This document shows, piece after piece, positions 10,754 to 20,786 of a stretch of DNA of 32,972 bases. How positions within the stretch are numbered: position 1 is the stretch's first letter; each line of letters opens with the position of its first letter. The translations under genes were made by a program, and so were the position numbers. This DNA is from Candidatus Campbelliibacteriota bacterium (GTDB lineage Bacteria; Patescibacteriota; Minisyncoccia; Phycocordibacterales; GCA-2747955), in the NCBI GenBank assembly GCA_947311625.1, contig CAMZKW010000002.1, forward strand, positions 83,013 through 115,984, read 5' to 3'. The notes under the pieces are model-generated. The model did not search any database. It had not been told where the DNA came from and saw nothing but the letters and a program-made list of their open reading frames with translations.

Positions 10754-11857
10754 ATGTCAATTTTAATATTTATTTTAATTTTATCTTTGTTGATTTTTGT
10801 CCATGAGTTAGGACATTTTTTAGCAGCAAAATTAACTGGAATGAAAGTGGAAGAATTTTCCATTGGTTTTAAGCCAGCAATTTACCAAAAAAAGGTTGGA
10901 GAGACTAATTATGTTTTAGGGTCAATTCCTATAGGTGGATATGTTAAAATTCTCGGAGAAAATCCAGATGATAATCAAGAAAAAAAAATATCAAAAAAAG
11001 ATAAAAAAAGAACATTTGCATCAAAATCTAAATTATCTCAAATTATTGTTCTATCAATGGGGGTGTTTTTTAATTTTATTTTAGCTTGAATTTTAATTTC
11101 AATAACTTTAATGAGTGGAATTTCAACTTCTTCAAATAATTTTCCAAGTAAATATTCACAAAATGAAGGTGTAAAAATTTTAGCATTAGAAAAAGATTTT
11201 CCTGCTGATAAAGCTGGATTAAAAGTGGGGGACACAATTATAAAAATTTCTTCAAAAGATAAGATAGTATTTGATAAGAATGCTAAAGATTTTAGAGATT
11301 TTTTGAAAGAAAATAAAGAAAATTTAAAAATAGTTTATAAAAAAGATTGAAAATCAAAAAAAATTTTTAGAACAGAAATAAAATCTTTAAAAGAAAAAGA
11401 CGGAAGATTCTTAGCAGGAGTTATTATGTCAGATAGTGTTCAAGTAAAAATTCCATTCTTTAAATCTTTTTACTATGGTCTGGGAAGTACTTGAGAAAAA
11501 TTAAAGGATATAAGTTTTGGGTTATTTAATTTTTTTGGAGATATATTTAGATGGAATGCTGATTTAGACTCTGTTTCAGGTCCAATAGGTATTGTTAGTT
11601 ATACTGGAGAAGTGGCAGAAATAGGATTAAATTATTTACTTATTTTCACAGCTATTCTTTCATTAAATTTAGCAGTGATAAACTTCTTACCATTTCCGGC
11701 TTTAGATGGTGGAAGAGTTGTATTCGTTCTCATAGAAGCAATAACAAGAAAAAAAATTTCTAATTCAATTTTTAATTGAGTAAATGGTTTGGGATTCATA
11801 TTTTTGATTGGTCTAATGATAGTGATAACTTTTAATGATATTTTTAAATTATTTTAA
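10754..11857 (+). CDS. rseP: Site-2 protease / RIP metalloprotease with PDZ domain; UGA read as Trp
   Basis: FVHELGHFLAAKLTGMKVEEFSIGF (HExxH), PIGGYVKILGE, PDZ-like segment, NFLPFPALDGGRVVFVLIEAI (NxxPxxxxDGG). Confidence 0.95.
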
Positions 11858-11997
11858 AAATAAAAAGAACTCTCAGAATATTATAAATTGACTTTTTAAT
11901 TAAAAAATAAATATCACGGGTGAGTAAATGTTTAAAAAATCTTACCTTTTTTTAATTAAATCTTGAAAAAAGTTAAATCAGTGATACAATATAAGAT

Positions 11998-14685
11998 ATG
12001 AATATGCCACCACTAAATAGATTTACAACAAAGGCAAAAGATGTTGTTAGAAAAGCACATGAAATTGCAATTGAAAGGGGACAAAATACTGTAACTCCTA
12101 GTCATATATTAGCTTCTTTGCTTTTGTTGGATGATGGAATTGTTGTTTCTGTCTTTGAAAAATTAGATTTAGATTATCCTTTATTTTTGGATAATCTTTT
12201 GGAAAGAATTTCTAATATAGAATCTAGCGTATCTAATACAACTAGCCCATCTTATCAAATGTTTTTAAGCCCAGAATTAATTATTTCACTAGAAGAAGCC
12301 GAAAAAATTTCAAAAGAAATGGGCGACAACTTTATCGCCACAGAACATATTTTTTTATCTCTACTTTTAAATCCCGATGAAAATATTTCTGACCTAGCTT
12401 CAGAGTTTAAAATAGAAGAAAAAAAAATATTTGAAATAATTTTTAAATTAAAAGAAAGTGGAGAAAAAATAGAAAAAAAACAATCTTTTAAAAATTTAAA
12501 AAGATTTGCAAAAGATTTAACTGAGTTAGCAGAGAAAAATAAATTAGACCCAGTAATAGGTAGAGAAAATGAAATAGAAAGATCGATTCAAATTCTTTCC
12601 AGAAGAAAAAAAAATAACCCCATTTTAGTTGGAGAGGCAGGTGTTGGAAAAACTGCAGTGGTTGAAGGTATTGCTCAAAAGATTGTTGAAAAAAATATTC
12701 CCAAAAATTTAGAAAATAAAAAAATCTATTCTTTAGATATGGGTCTTTTAATTGCTGGAACAAAATTTAGGGGGGAATTTGAAGATAGGTTGAAATCTGT
12801 TTTAAAAGAAGTTAATTCTGCTAATGGAGATATAATTTTATTTATAGATGAAGTTCATTCTATTGTGGGAGCAGGAGCTTCAGATGGGTCCATGGATGCA
12901 TCTAATCTTCTTAAACCAGCTTTGGCACGTGGAGAATTAAGTTTAATCGGAGCAACTACTTTTGATGAATATAAAAAATATATAGAAAAAGATTCTGCTC
13001 TATCAAGAAGATTTCAAATGGTAAAAGTTGATGAACCTAATATTAAAAAATCTTTAGATATATTAAAAGGGTTGAGAGACAGGTATGAAATTTTTCATGG
13101 AATTAAAATAACTGATGAAGCTTTGGAGTCTTCTATAAAATTATCATCCAGATATATAACCGATAGAAAACTTCCAGATAAAGCTATTGATTTAATCGAT
13201 GAAGCATCTTCAAAAGCTAAAATTACAATCCATTCCCAACCAAAAAAATTAAATACTCTTGAAAAGGAAATTTTACATTTAGAAATAAAAAAGAAATTTT
13301 TAGAAAAAGATTCTAATTCTAAAAAAGAAGTTAAATCAATAAAGAAAGAAATTTCAGATTTGCAAGAAGAAGTTAATGATATAAAAATACGTTGAGAAAA
13401 AGAAAAAGAAATTGTTGAAAAAATTAAAAATCTTCAGGGGATAATTTCAAAAATAAAAAGAGATGTACTTATTTTAAAAGCAGATAAAAAAATTGATGAA
13501 GTTTTAGATTTAGAATATATACAGCTAGAAGCCTATAAAAAAACTTTAGAAAGGGAAGAGAAAAAGATAAAGAAACTACAATCAAAAAGAAGATTTATAT
13601 ATCAAGAAATTGGTAGTTACGAGATAGAAAAAATTGTTTCAAATTGAACTGGAATACCGGTGGAAAAAATGAATATGGAGGAATTAAAAAAAATTTCAGC
13701 TATTCAAGATTATTTAAAAAATGAAATTATAGGGCAAGATGATATTATAGAAAAAGTTTCTTTGGCTATAAAAAGGTCATATGCGGGAATTTCTAACCCT
13801 GAAAAACCCATAGCATCATTTTTATTTTTGGGTAGTACTGGTATTGGAAAAACAGAATTGGCAAAGAAAATTTCGGAATTTTTATTTGATAACAAAAATT
13901 CTTTAATAAAAGTTGATATGTCAGAATTGATGGAGTCTCATTCGGTTTCAAAACTGATTGGTTCTCCTCCTGGATATGTTGGTTATGATGAAGGAGGTTC
14001 TTTAACTGAAAAAATTAAAAGAAATCCTTATTCTGTAATTCTTTTTGATGAAATTGAAAAAGCTTCTCCAAATATTCTTAATATTCTTTTACAAATTTTA
14101 GACGAAGGAAAGGTTACAGATTCAAAGGGGCAAGAAATAAATTTTAAAAATACAATTATTATTTTAACTTCAAATGTGGGATCGGGAGAAATAAAAGAAA
14201 AAGAAAAAATAGGCTTTGAGATTTTAGTCGATAGGGCTGAAGAAATATTAAAAAATAAAAGAGAAGAAAGAATAAAGAGTTCATTGAAATCTTATTTTAA
14301 TCCAGAATTTTTAAATAGACTTGATGAAATATTTATTTTTAAAAATTTAGTAAAAGATGATATTGTAAAAATTATAAATCTAGAAGTGAAAAAGATATCT
14401 GAAAGATTAAAATTAAAAAGTTTAGATATAAAAATATCTGACGAGGTTATAGCTAATATATTAGATGATGATTATAATTTTGAATATGGAGCTAGGCCAG
14501 TAAAAAGATTATTGGAAAATAAAATTATAAATCCGCTAACGGAAGAGATTTTAAAGGGTGATAAAAATAAAGGTATTTTTATGATAACTTTAAAAAATAA
14601 AAAAATAAATTTTAAATTTGGAAAGATTAAAAAAAAAAAGACTGGAAAAAATAAAAATAAACAAACCCTAGTGGTAAAAACTTAG
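11998..14685 (+). CDS. clpB: Clp AAA+ disaggregase, ClpB-type (long M-domain); UGA read as Trp
   Basis: Clp N-domain, [25 protein letters not shown], long coiled M-domain with R[W]EKEKE, SN[W][51 protein letters not shown]. Confidence 0.93.
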
Positions 14686-14696
14686 GGTTTTTTATT
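14664..14696 (+). terminator. Intrinsic terminator overlapping the clpB stop codon
   Basis: AAACCCTA-gtggtaaaaac-TTAGGGTTTTTT. Confidence 0.8.
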
Positions 14697-14716
14697 TATT
14701 TTGATATAATTTATTT

Positions 14717-15484
14717 ATGAATTTTTTAGATATATTTTGAATTTCAGTTATAGAATCGATTACTGAATTTTTACCAGTTTCATCTACTGGGCACATGATT
14801 GTTGTTTCAGAATTGCTGTCAATTACTCAAGATGATAAATTTAAAGCAGTGGAAGCTATAATCCAATTTCCAGCTATTTTGGCAATTTTATGAATTTTCA
14901 GAAACAAGGTTAATTTAAAAAATAAGAATTTATGATTTAAATCTTTTTTTGCTTTTTTACCTTTGGGAATTATTGGTTTTCTTTTTAGTGATTTTATTAA
15001 ATCATTTTTTAGCTTAAAAATTGTCGCAATAATGTTTATTATTGGCGGTATAGCACTACTATTTACAGAGAAACTTTATAAAAAAAATAAAAAAGATGTT
15101 CATTCTATTAATAATTTAAGCTATTTTGATGCATTAAAAATTGGTTTATTTCAAGTGTTAGCTTTTTTGCCAGGTACAAGTCGTTCGGGAGCTACAATTT
15201 TTGGTGGAATGTTTTTAGGATATAATAGGAAAATTACTTCTGAATTTTCATTTATTCTTGCTGTTCCTACAATGTCAGTTATTTTTGTTCATGACTTTAT
15301 AAAGTATTATGAAATTTTTACTATTAAAGATTTAAAATTAATTTTGTTTTCCTCAGTAATAGTTTTTTTGGGAACTTATATTTCTGTGAAATTATTTATG
15401 AAATTTTTGGAAAAATTTAGTCTTTCTTTTTTTGGATTTTATAGGATAATTTTTGGATTGATATTATTAGTTTGGTTTTTATAG
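14717..15484 (+). CDS. uppP: Undecaprenyl-diphosphatase (BacA/UppP); UGA read as Trp
   Basis: [16 protein letters not shown] and [18 protein letters not shown] motifs; polytopic; TATAAT 6 nt before ATG. Confidence 0.95.
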
Positions 15485-15596
15485 GTGAGTTCAGGTTGGA
15501 TAATATATTATTTGTTTTTTTATATATAATGTATAATTAATTAAAATTTTAAGGAGTGTAAGATAAATTTTTATATCTTGATAATAAAATAAAGAA

Positions 15597-15811
15597 ATGT
15601 TCTTGTTTCAAAAAAAAGATTCGAATCAAACAAGATATTAGTTGTAGGTGAAGTTATTTATGAAGATAAAACTTTTCTCATAAAAGATGATATTTTAGAA
15701 GGTATGGAGAATGGAATCTATTCTCTTGGTTATAATATAAAGCCAGAACGTATATTTGTAGATGTTATCGGATATAAAAATAAAGGCTATAAAAGGGAGG
15801 AGTATATGTAG
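15597..15811 (+). CDS. Small ORF of unknown function; the ATG is linked to the downstream frame only by a frameshift at an A8 run
   Basis: ATGTTCTTGTTTC-A8-GA: frame 0 gives MFLFQKKDSNQTRY*. The adjacent frame gives ...KRFESNKILVVGEVIYEDKTFLIKDDILEGMENGIYSLGYNIKPERIFVDVIGYKNKGYKREEYM*. Confidence 0.4.
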
Positions 15812-15914
15812 ATAATGAGAAGGTGTTAGAATTAATTTTCTAGATACCTGTTTTTTTAAAATGGTATTTTGATATTTACTTGTATTTTAAAAAAAATTTG
15901 ATATAATATTGTCT

Positions 15915-16445
15915 ATGAGTAGTAGAATGAGAGTGACTAAAGGTCATAGAAATAATAGAAGATCACACCATGCTTTAAAGGCACCAAGACTTTCTTTATG
16001 TTCAAATTGTGGAGCTTACCATCAAAGACATAGAGTTTGTTTGGAATGTGGTTTTTATAAAGGAGAACAAATCCTTGATATTAAAAATGTAAAAAAAGCA
16101 GAAGCTAAAGTTGAAAAAACTGAAGCTAAAAAAGAAGATGTTAAAAAAAATACTCCAAAAAAAGTAGAAACTAAAAAAGTTTCTACTAAAAAGAGTGATG
16201 ATTTAACAAAGATTGAAGGGGTTGGTCTAAAAACAGCAGAAGCATTAGTAAAAGCTGGAGTTAAAACTTTTTCTGATTTAGCAGATTCAAAAGTTGGAGA
16301 TTTAAGAAAAATTTTAGAAGAAGGAAATCTTTCAAAATATGACCCAAAAACTTGATCAAAACAAGCTAAATTAGCAAGAGATGAAAAATGAGATGAACTT
16401 AAGACTCTTCAAGATGAACTTGATGGTGGAGAAGTTAAAAAATAA
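15915..16445 (+). CDS. rpmF: Ribosomal protein bL32 fused to a Lys-rich linker and helix-hairpin-helix domain; UGA read as Trp
   Basis: MSSRMRVTKGHRNNRRSHHALKAPRLSLCSNCGAYHQRHRVCLECGFYKGEQIL, then DDLTKIEGVGLKTAEALVKAGVKTFSDLADS. Confidence 0.9.
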
Positions 16446-16486
16446 TCTTGATTTTTTAAAAAGAATTTGATAAAATTCTTTTGTAT

Positions 16487-16558
16487 TCCACAGTAGCTCA
16501 GTGGTAGAGCAATTGACTGTTAATCAATTGGTCGTAGGTTCGAACCCTACCTGTGGAG
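16487..16558 (+). tRNA. tRNA-Asn (anticodon GTT)
   Basis: TCCACAG/CTGTGGA acceptor, AGCTCAGTGGTAGAGC, ATTGACTGTTAATCAAT anticodon arm, GGTTCGAACCC T-arm. Confidence 0.96.
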
Positions 16559-16633
16559 CAATATGTTTATATAAAATAAAAAGAATTTGAAAAAGTTCTT
16601 TTTATTTTTATTTTTTTTTGTTATAATATTTTT

Positions 16634-16963
16634 ATGTTAAATAATATAATATACAGTATATTTTTATTTATTTTAATTCCAGTTATATCTTTTGGATCAG
16701 ATACAGATTTAGATATACCTTTAAAGGAGGATGTTAAAGATGTAGGAACATTGTTAAAAATGATTATAGAGGCAATGCTTGATATAGCGATTCCTATAAT
16801 AGTACTTGCAATAGTTTATGTTGGGTTTTTATTTATAAAGGCCCAGGGAAATGATGGTGAATTAACGAAAGCAAAAGAAGCTTTAACCTGAGTTCTCATA
16901 GGAACTGCAGTTATTATAGGTTCTAATGCTCTTTATCATATATTTTTTGCAGCAATTAAATAA
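16634..16963 (+). CDS. TrbC/VirB2-like pilin-type small membrane protein 1; UGA read as Trp
   Basis: Signal-like N-terminus, two TM segments, LDIAIPIIVLAIVYVGFLFIKAQGNDGELTKAKEALT[W]VLIGTAVIIGSNAL. Confidence 0.75.
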
Positions 16964-16972
16964 TTAATTAAA

Positions 16973-17335
16973 ATGAAAATAAAAAAAAATAAAAAAATAA
17001 TATACTTTTTAAGTTTATGTTTGATAATACCTTTTACTATATTCGCAGCTGATATAAAAGGAATTGAAGATCCAACTGGTGGAATATTGGGGGATAATAT
17101 TAGTGAAACTATAAAAAATATGATAGGTGGATTATTAAAATTAGCAATACCTTTTTTAGTATTAGCTTATGTTTATGTAGCATTCTTATTTGTTAAAGCT
17201 CAAGGAGCAGCTGAAAAATTAAAAGAAGCAAAAAAAGCTTTTGTTTGGTTATTAGTCGGTACAGCCATTATCGTTGGAGCAGATGTAATATTTTCTGTAA
17301 TTAAGGATACTTTAAGTCAGGCAAATATAAAATAA
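16973..17335 (+). CDS. TrbC/VirB2-like pilin-type small membrane protein 2
   Basis: LKLAIPFLVLAYVYVAFLFVKAQGAAEKLKEAKKAFVWLLVGTAIIVGADVIFSVIKD; paralogous to the preceding gene. Confidence 0.78.
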   Translation: MKIKKNKKIIYFLSLCLIIPFTIFAADIKGIEDPTGGILGDNISETIKNMIGGLLKLAIPFLVLAYVYVAFLFVKAQGAAEKLKEAKKAFVWLLVGTAIIVGADVIFSVIKDTLSQANIK

Positions 17336-17341
17336 AAAAAT

Positions 17342-17689
17342 ATGAATAAAAAAATAAAAAAAATAATATTCTTAGTGTTAAGTATTTTAGTTCTTGCAAA
17401 TAATATATATGCAACGACTTTTTCTCAACTGGCACTAAACCTAAGTAATGGATTAATAGCAACAATAACAAAATTATCTTTTGGTTTTGCTGTAATATTC
17501 TTATTTTGAGGTATTTTTAACTTTGTTTCAAATGCATCTGATCAGTCAAAAAGAGAGGAGGGGAAGAAAAAAATTATTTTTGGAGTTATAGCGATATTTG
17601 TTATGGTGTCAGTATGAGGTATTGTGAAAAGTATAACTAGTACAACAAAATTAGATAATTCTCATCTTGAAATAAAATTTATTAAATAA
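17342..17689 (+). CDS. TrbC/VirB2-like small membrane protein 3; UGA read as Trp
   Basis: MNKKIKKIIFLVLSILVLANNIYATTFSQLALNLSNGLIATITKLSFGFAVIFLF[W]GIFNFVSNASDQSKREEGKKKIIFGVIAIFVMVSV[W]GIVKSI. Confidence 0.7.
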
Positions 17690-17728
17690 GTTTTTTTTTA
17701 AAAAAAAAAGAGTATAATAAATACTATT

Positions 17729-19021
17729 ATGTATAAAATAAAAAAAATAAACGGAAGAGAGATTTTAGATTCTCGTGGAAATCCTACTGTAGAAGTTGAA
17801 ATTATTGCTGAAAAAAAACTATTTTTTGGTAAAAATAAAGTTATAAAGGCTTGATCTCAAGTTCCATCTGGTGCATCAACTGGTTCCCACGAGGCATTAG
17901 AATTAAGAGATGGTGATGTGAATAGATATAATGGGAAAGGTGTTCTTTTGGCAATTAAAAATATTGAAGAAAAAATTACACCGGAATTACTAGATATGGA
18001 TGTAACAAAACAAAAAAAAATTGATGAAAAAATGATTAATTTAGATGGGACAAAAAATAAATCTAAGTTAGGAGCAAATGCTATTTTAGGTGTTTCAATG
18101 GCAGTTACTCGTTTGGGAGCAATGGCTAAAAAAGAGAAACTTTATAAATATATTGCTAGAATTTCTAAAAATAAAAATTTAGAAAGTCAGAAATTTGTAA
18201 GACCATTTTTCAATGTTATTAATGGTGGAGTTCATGCAGGAAATAAAATTGCTTTCCAGGAATTTATGATTTCTCCAAGATTTAATTCTTTTGAAGAAAA
18301 CTATGAAGCAGCTACTGAAATTTACCAAAACTTAAAAATCATTTTGAAAGAAAAATTTGGAGGTTCTGCAACCTTGTTAGGTGATGAAGGTGGTTTTGCA
18401 CCAAATGATTTTGAAGAGGTGCAAGATGTATTTGAAGTTTTAAATGAAGCAGTAAAAAAAAGTGGTTATGAGGGAAAAGTTGATTATGCAATAGATGTTG
18501 CTGCTTCAGAATTCTTCCAAGATGAAAAATATAATTTAGGATTTAAAACTAAAAAAGATAATAAAAAATCAGTTTTAGAAATGATTGAAATTTATAAAGA
18601 TTTAGTAAAAGAATACCCTTTGATATCAATAGAGGACCCTTTTGATGAAGAAAATTTTGAAGCTTTTGCTCAATTAAAAAAAGAATTACCAGAGACCGAA
18701 ATTGTTGCTGATGATATAACCGTTACAAATCCAGAAAGAATAAAAACTGCAATTAAACATAAATCTGCCAACGGATTACTTCTAAAACTTAACCAGATTG
18801 GGTCGGTAACTGAAGCTATTGAAGCCTTTAAATTAGTTAAAAAAAAAGGTTGGAAGGTTATGGTGTCTCATCGTTCAGGAGAAACAATTGATGATTTTAT
18901 TGCAGACTTTGCAGTAGGGATGGGGGCTGAACAAATAAAATCTGGATCCACTGCTAGAGGGGAGAGAGTTGTTAAATATAATAGATTAAAGACTATTGAA
19001 CAAGAATTAAAAGAAAAATAA
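17729..19021 (+). CDS. eno: Enolase; UGA read as Trp once near the N-terminus
   Basis: [104 protein letters not shown]. Confidence 0.97.
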
Positions 19022-19195
19022 TTTTTTCAACTTCATCAATTGATCTTTTTTAATATTTTTAATTAAATTAGTAAACTAATTTACAAAAAATAGTAAGATA
19101 GTTGTTTAAAAGAAGGTAAATGATAAAAAAACTACTCTAATTCATTTTTTGTAAATTTTAAGTAATCTTGATACAATTTTTCCTGAGCTTTTTTC

Positions 19196-19332
19196 TTTAG
19201 TTGAATAATAACCAAATTCTGCTTTGTGTTTAAAAACCAATTCCCCATTTTTTCTTATTATTATAATAAGTATAACCATCGTTGTTCCAAAAGCTAAATA
19301 ATCAAGTTTTTTATCATAGGCGAATGAGTTTT
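19196..19332 (-). pseudogene. Decayed partial copy of the PRTase/beta-propeller gene (matches about 21188-21320)
   Basis: Encodes FAYDKKLDYLAFGTTMV...RKNGELVFKHKAEFGYYST versus IAYDKKRDLLAFSTTSGWSYILNRKNGELIFKHKAEFGYYST in the intact gene; near-identical nucleotide stretch GAATAATAACCAAATTCTGC. Confidence 0.8.
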
Positions 19333-20337
19333 TTACTTTTCAATTTTATTTAATCAATTCCTAAAAGATGGAGATATTTCTGACATATCAGTAATTGCCT
19401 TGTGCATTAAATCTGGATCGACTTTTCTTTTTCTCTCATTATTCCATAGTATGGCCATTGAAGATTTTTCATTAAATTTCTCAAAATAATCTATATTTTC
19501 TTCCATATTTTGTTTTGCCTTTTCCTTATCACCATCAACTATCCAGTAATAATAAGATGAAAATAATATTCCTCAAGTGGTATGTATATTATTGATCTTA
19601 TTTCGGTATATTTTACAATATTTTTTTTCCCCAATCTTACATAATGCAGCATAAGACATAGATGCTCAATAATCTCCCACCTTTGATTTATAACCTTTTT
19701 TTTCAAATTTTTTATAAATTTCCATATATCTATGAATCCTTTCTATATATTTTTTTTCATTTTTACCAATCAAAATTTGTTTTGCATATCAATGTGAAAG
19801 CATATTAATACCGTATGCTGTTGGTTTTAATTCAATAGATTTTTCATAGATTTTCCTACCAGCTAAAGAATAATCGCCATTAGCTTCTTTTAAAAAATGT
19901 TTCATTTCTGGATACTTATATATAGCTTGTCCAACAAACTCATTTCTGCCTGCATCACAAAAATAATTTCCCAACTTATTAAGAGCACGAACTCTAAATA
20001 GTATAGATACTTTTTTATCGGTTGCATTTTTTATAAACATAGGTAAAACACCTATCATGATTTCTTTATTTAAAAAATAATTATTAGATAAAGTTTTTGC
20101 CATTAAGTCTCTACCTGATGGATCTTTAATATTTTTTATATCCTCCTTTGACATCTTTTTATAAATAGACAATATTTCTTTTGGTGAATATCTTTTTATA
20201 ATTTCAACCTGTTTTTCCTTTTCATCTATACTCCTTATTTTATTTTGATTAGAGATATTTTCAAATTTAAAATGTCATATTATTCAAGACATTATAATTA
20301 AAAATATCATCATTATTATAAATATTATTTTTTTCAT
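19333..20337 (-). CDS. Membrane-anchored/secreted TPR-like helical repeat protein, copy A; UGA read as Trp
   Basis: MKKIIFIIMMIFLIIMS[W]IIWHF N-terminus; internal segment VRALNKLGNYFCDAGRNEFVGQAIYKYPEMKHFLKEANGDYSLAGRKIYEKSIELKP aligns with the 24530 product. Confidence 0.72.
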
Positions 20338-20354
20338 ATTCTTTTTATTAATTC

Positions 20355-20627
20355 TTAAAACATACTGTTGCCATCACTATCATTCATTTCGGCCCCAACA
20401 TCACTGTCGTCATCATCTTCTCCTCCTAATCCTAACTTATTTATACATATTCCATATCTATGGCAATGAGAGTATTCTCAATCATATTCTAGACAACATG
20501 TTCCTCCAGTACTTGGTGCACCAGCTTCAACTTCTTTTGTTATTGTTATCATAAAAACAGTAAATATTAACATAAATAATATAATGATAAAATAACTTAT
20601 TTTTTTTTGTTTTATAATTTTTTCCAT
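20355..20627 (-). CDS. Small secreted Cys-containing peptide, copy A (EVEAGAPS motif); UGA read as Trp
   Basis: MEKIIKQKKISYFIIILFMLIFTVFMITITKEVEAGAPSTGGTCCLEYD[W]EYSHCHRYGICINKLGLGGEDDDDSDVGAEMNDSDGNSMF*. Confidence 0.65.
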
Positions 20628-20647
20628 ATATTTTTTATTATAGTGGG

Positions 20648-20708
20648 TGAAGTGAGTTTATCCCTAAAAAGTGGACACAAATAGGTCTACTTTTTGGGGA
20701 TCACTTCA
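20648..20708. repeat. Long hairpin / imperfect inverted repeat upstream of peptide gene A
   Basis: TGAAGTG-(agttt)-ATCCCTAAAAAGTGGAC - acaaatag - GTCTACTTTTTGGGGAT-CACTTCA. Confidence 0.85.
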
Positions 20709-20786
20709 TGTCACAGCCTGGATCTTAACTTATAATAAATTTATTATAACATATAAAATATAAAAAAAAACAATAACTATTAATTC

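Noticed and set aside
11880-11995. Short palindromes upstream of clpB (TTTAATTAAA, TCACGGGTGA) as CIRCE/CtsR-like operators
   Set aside because: Do not match CIRCE, HAIR or CtsR consensus; likely to occur by chance in AT-rich DNA.
20648-20708. Hairpin as an intact insertion sequence end
   Set aside because: No transposase ORF or paired terminal repeat was found in the window; kept only as an unexplained hairpin.
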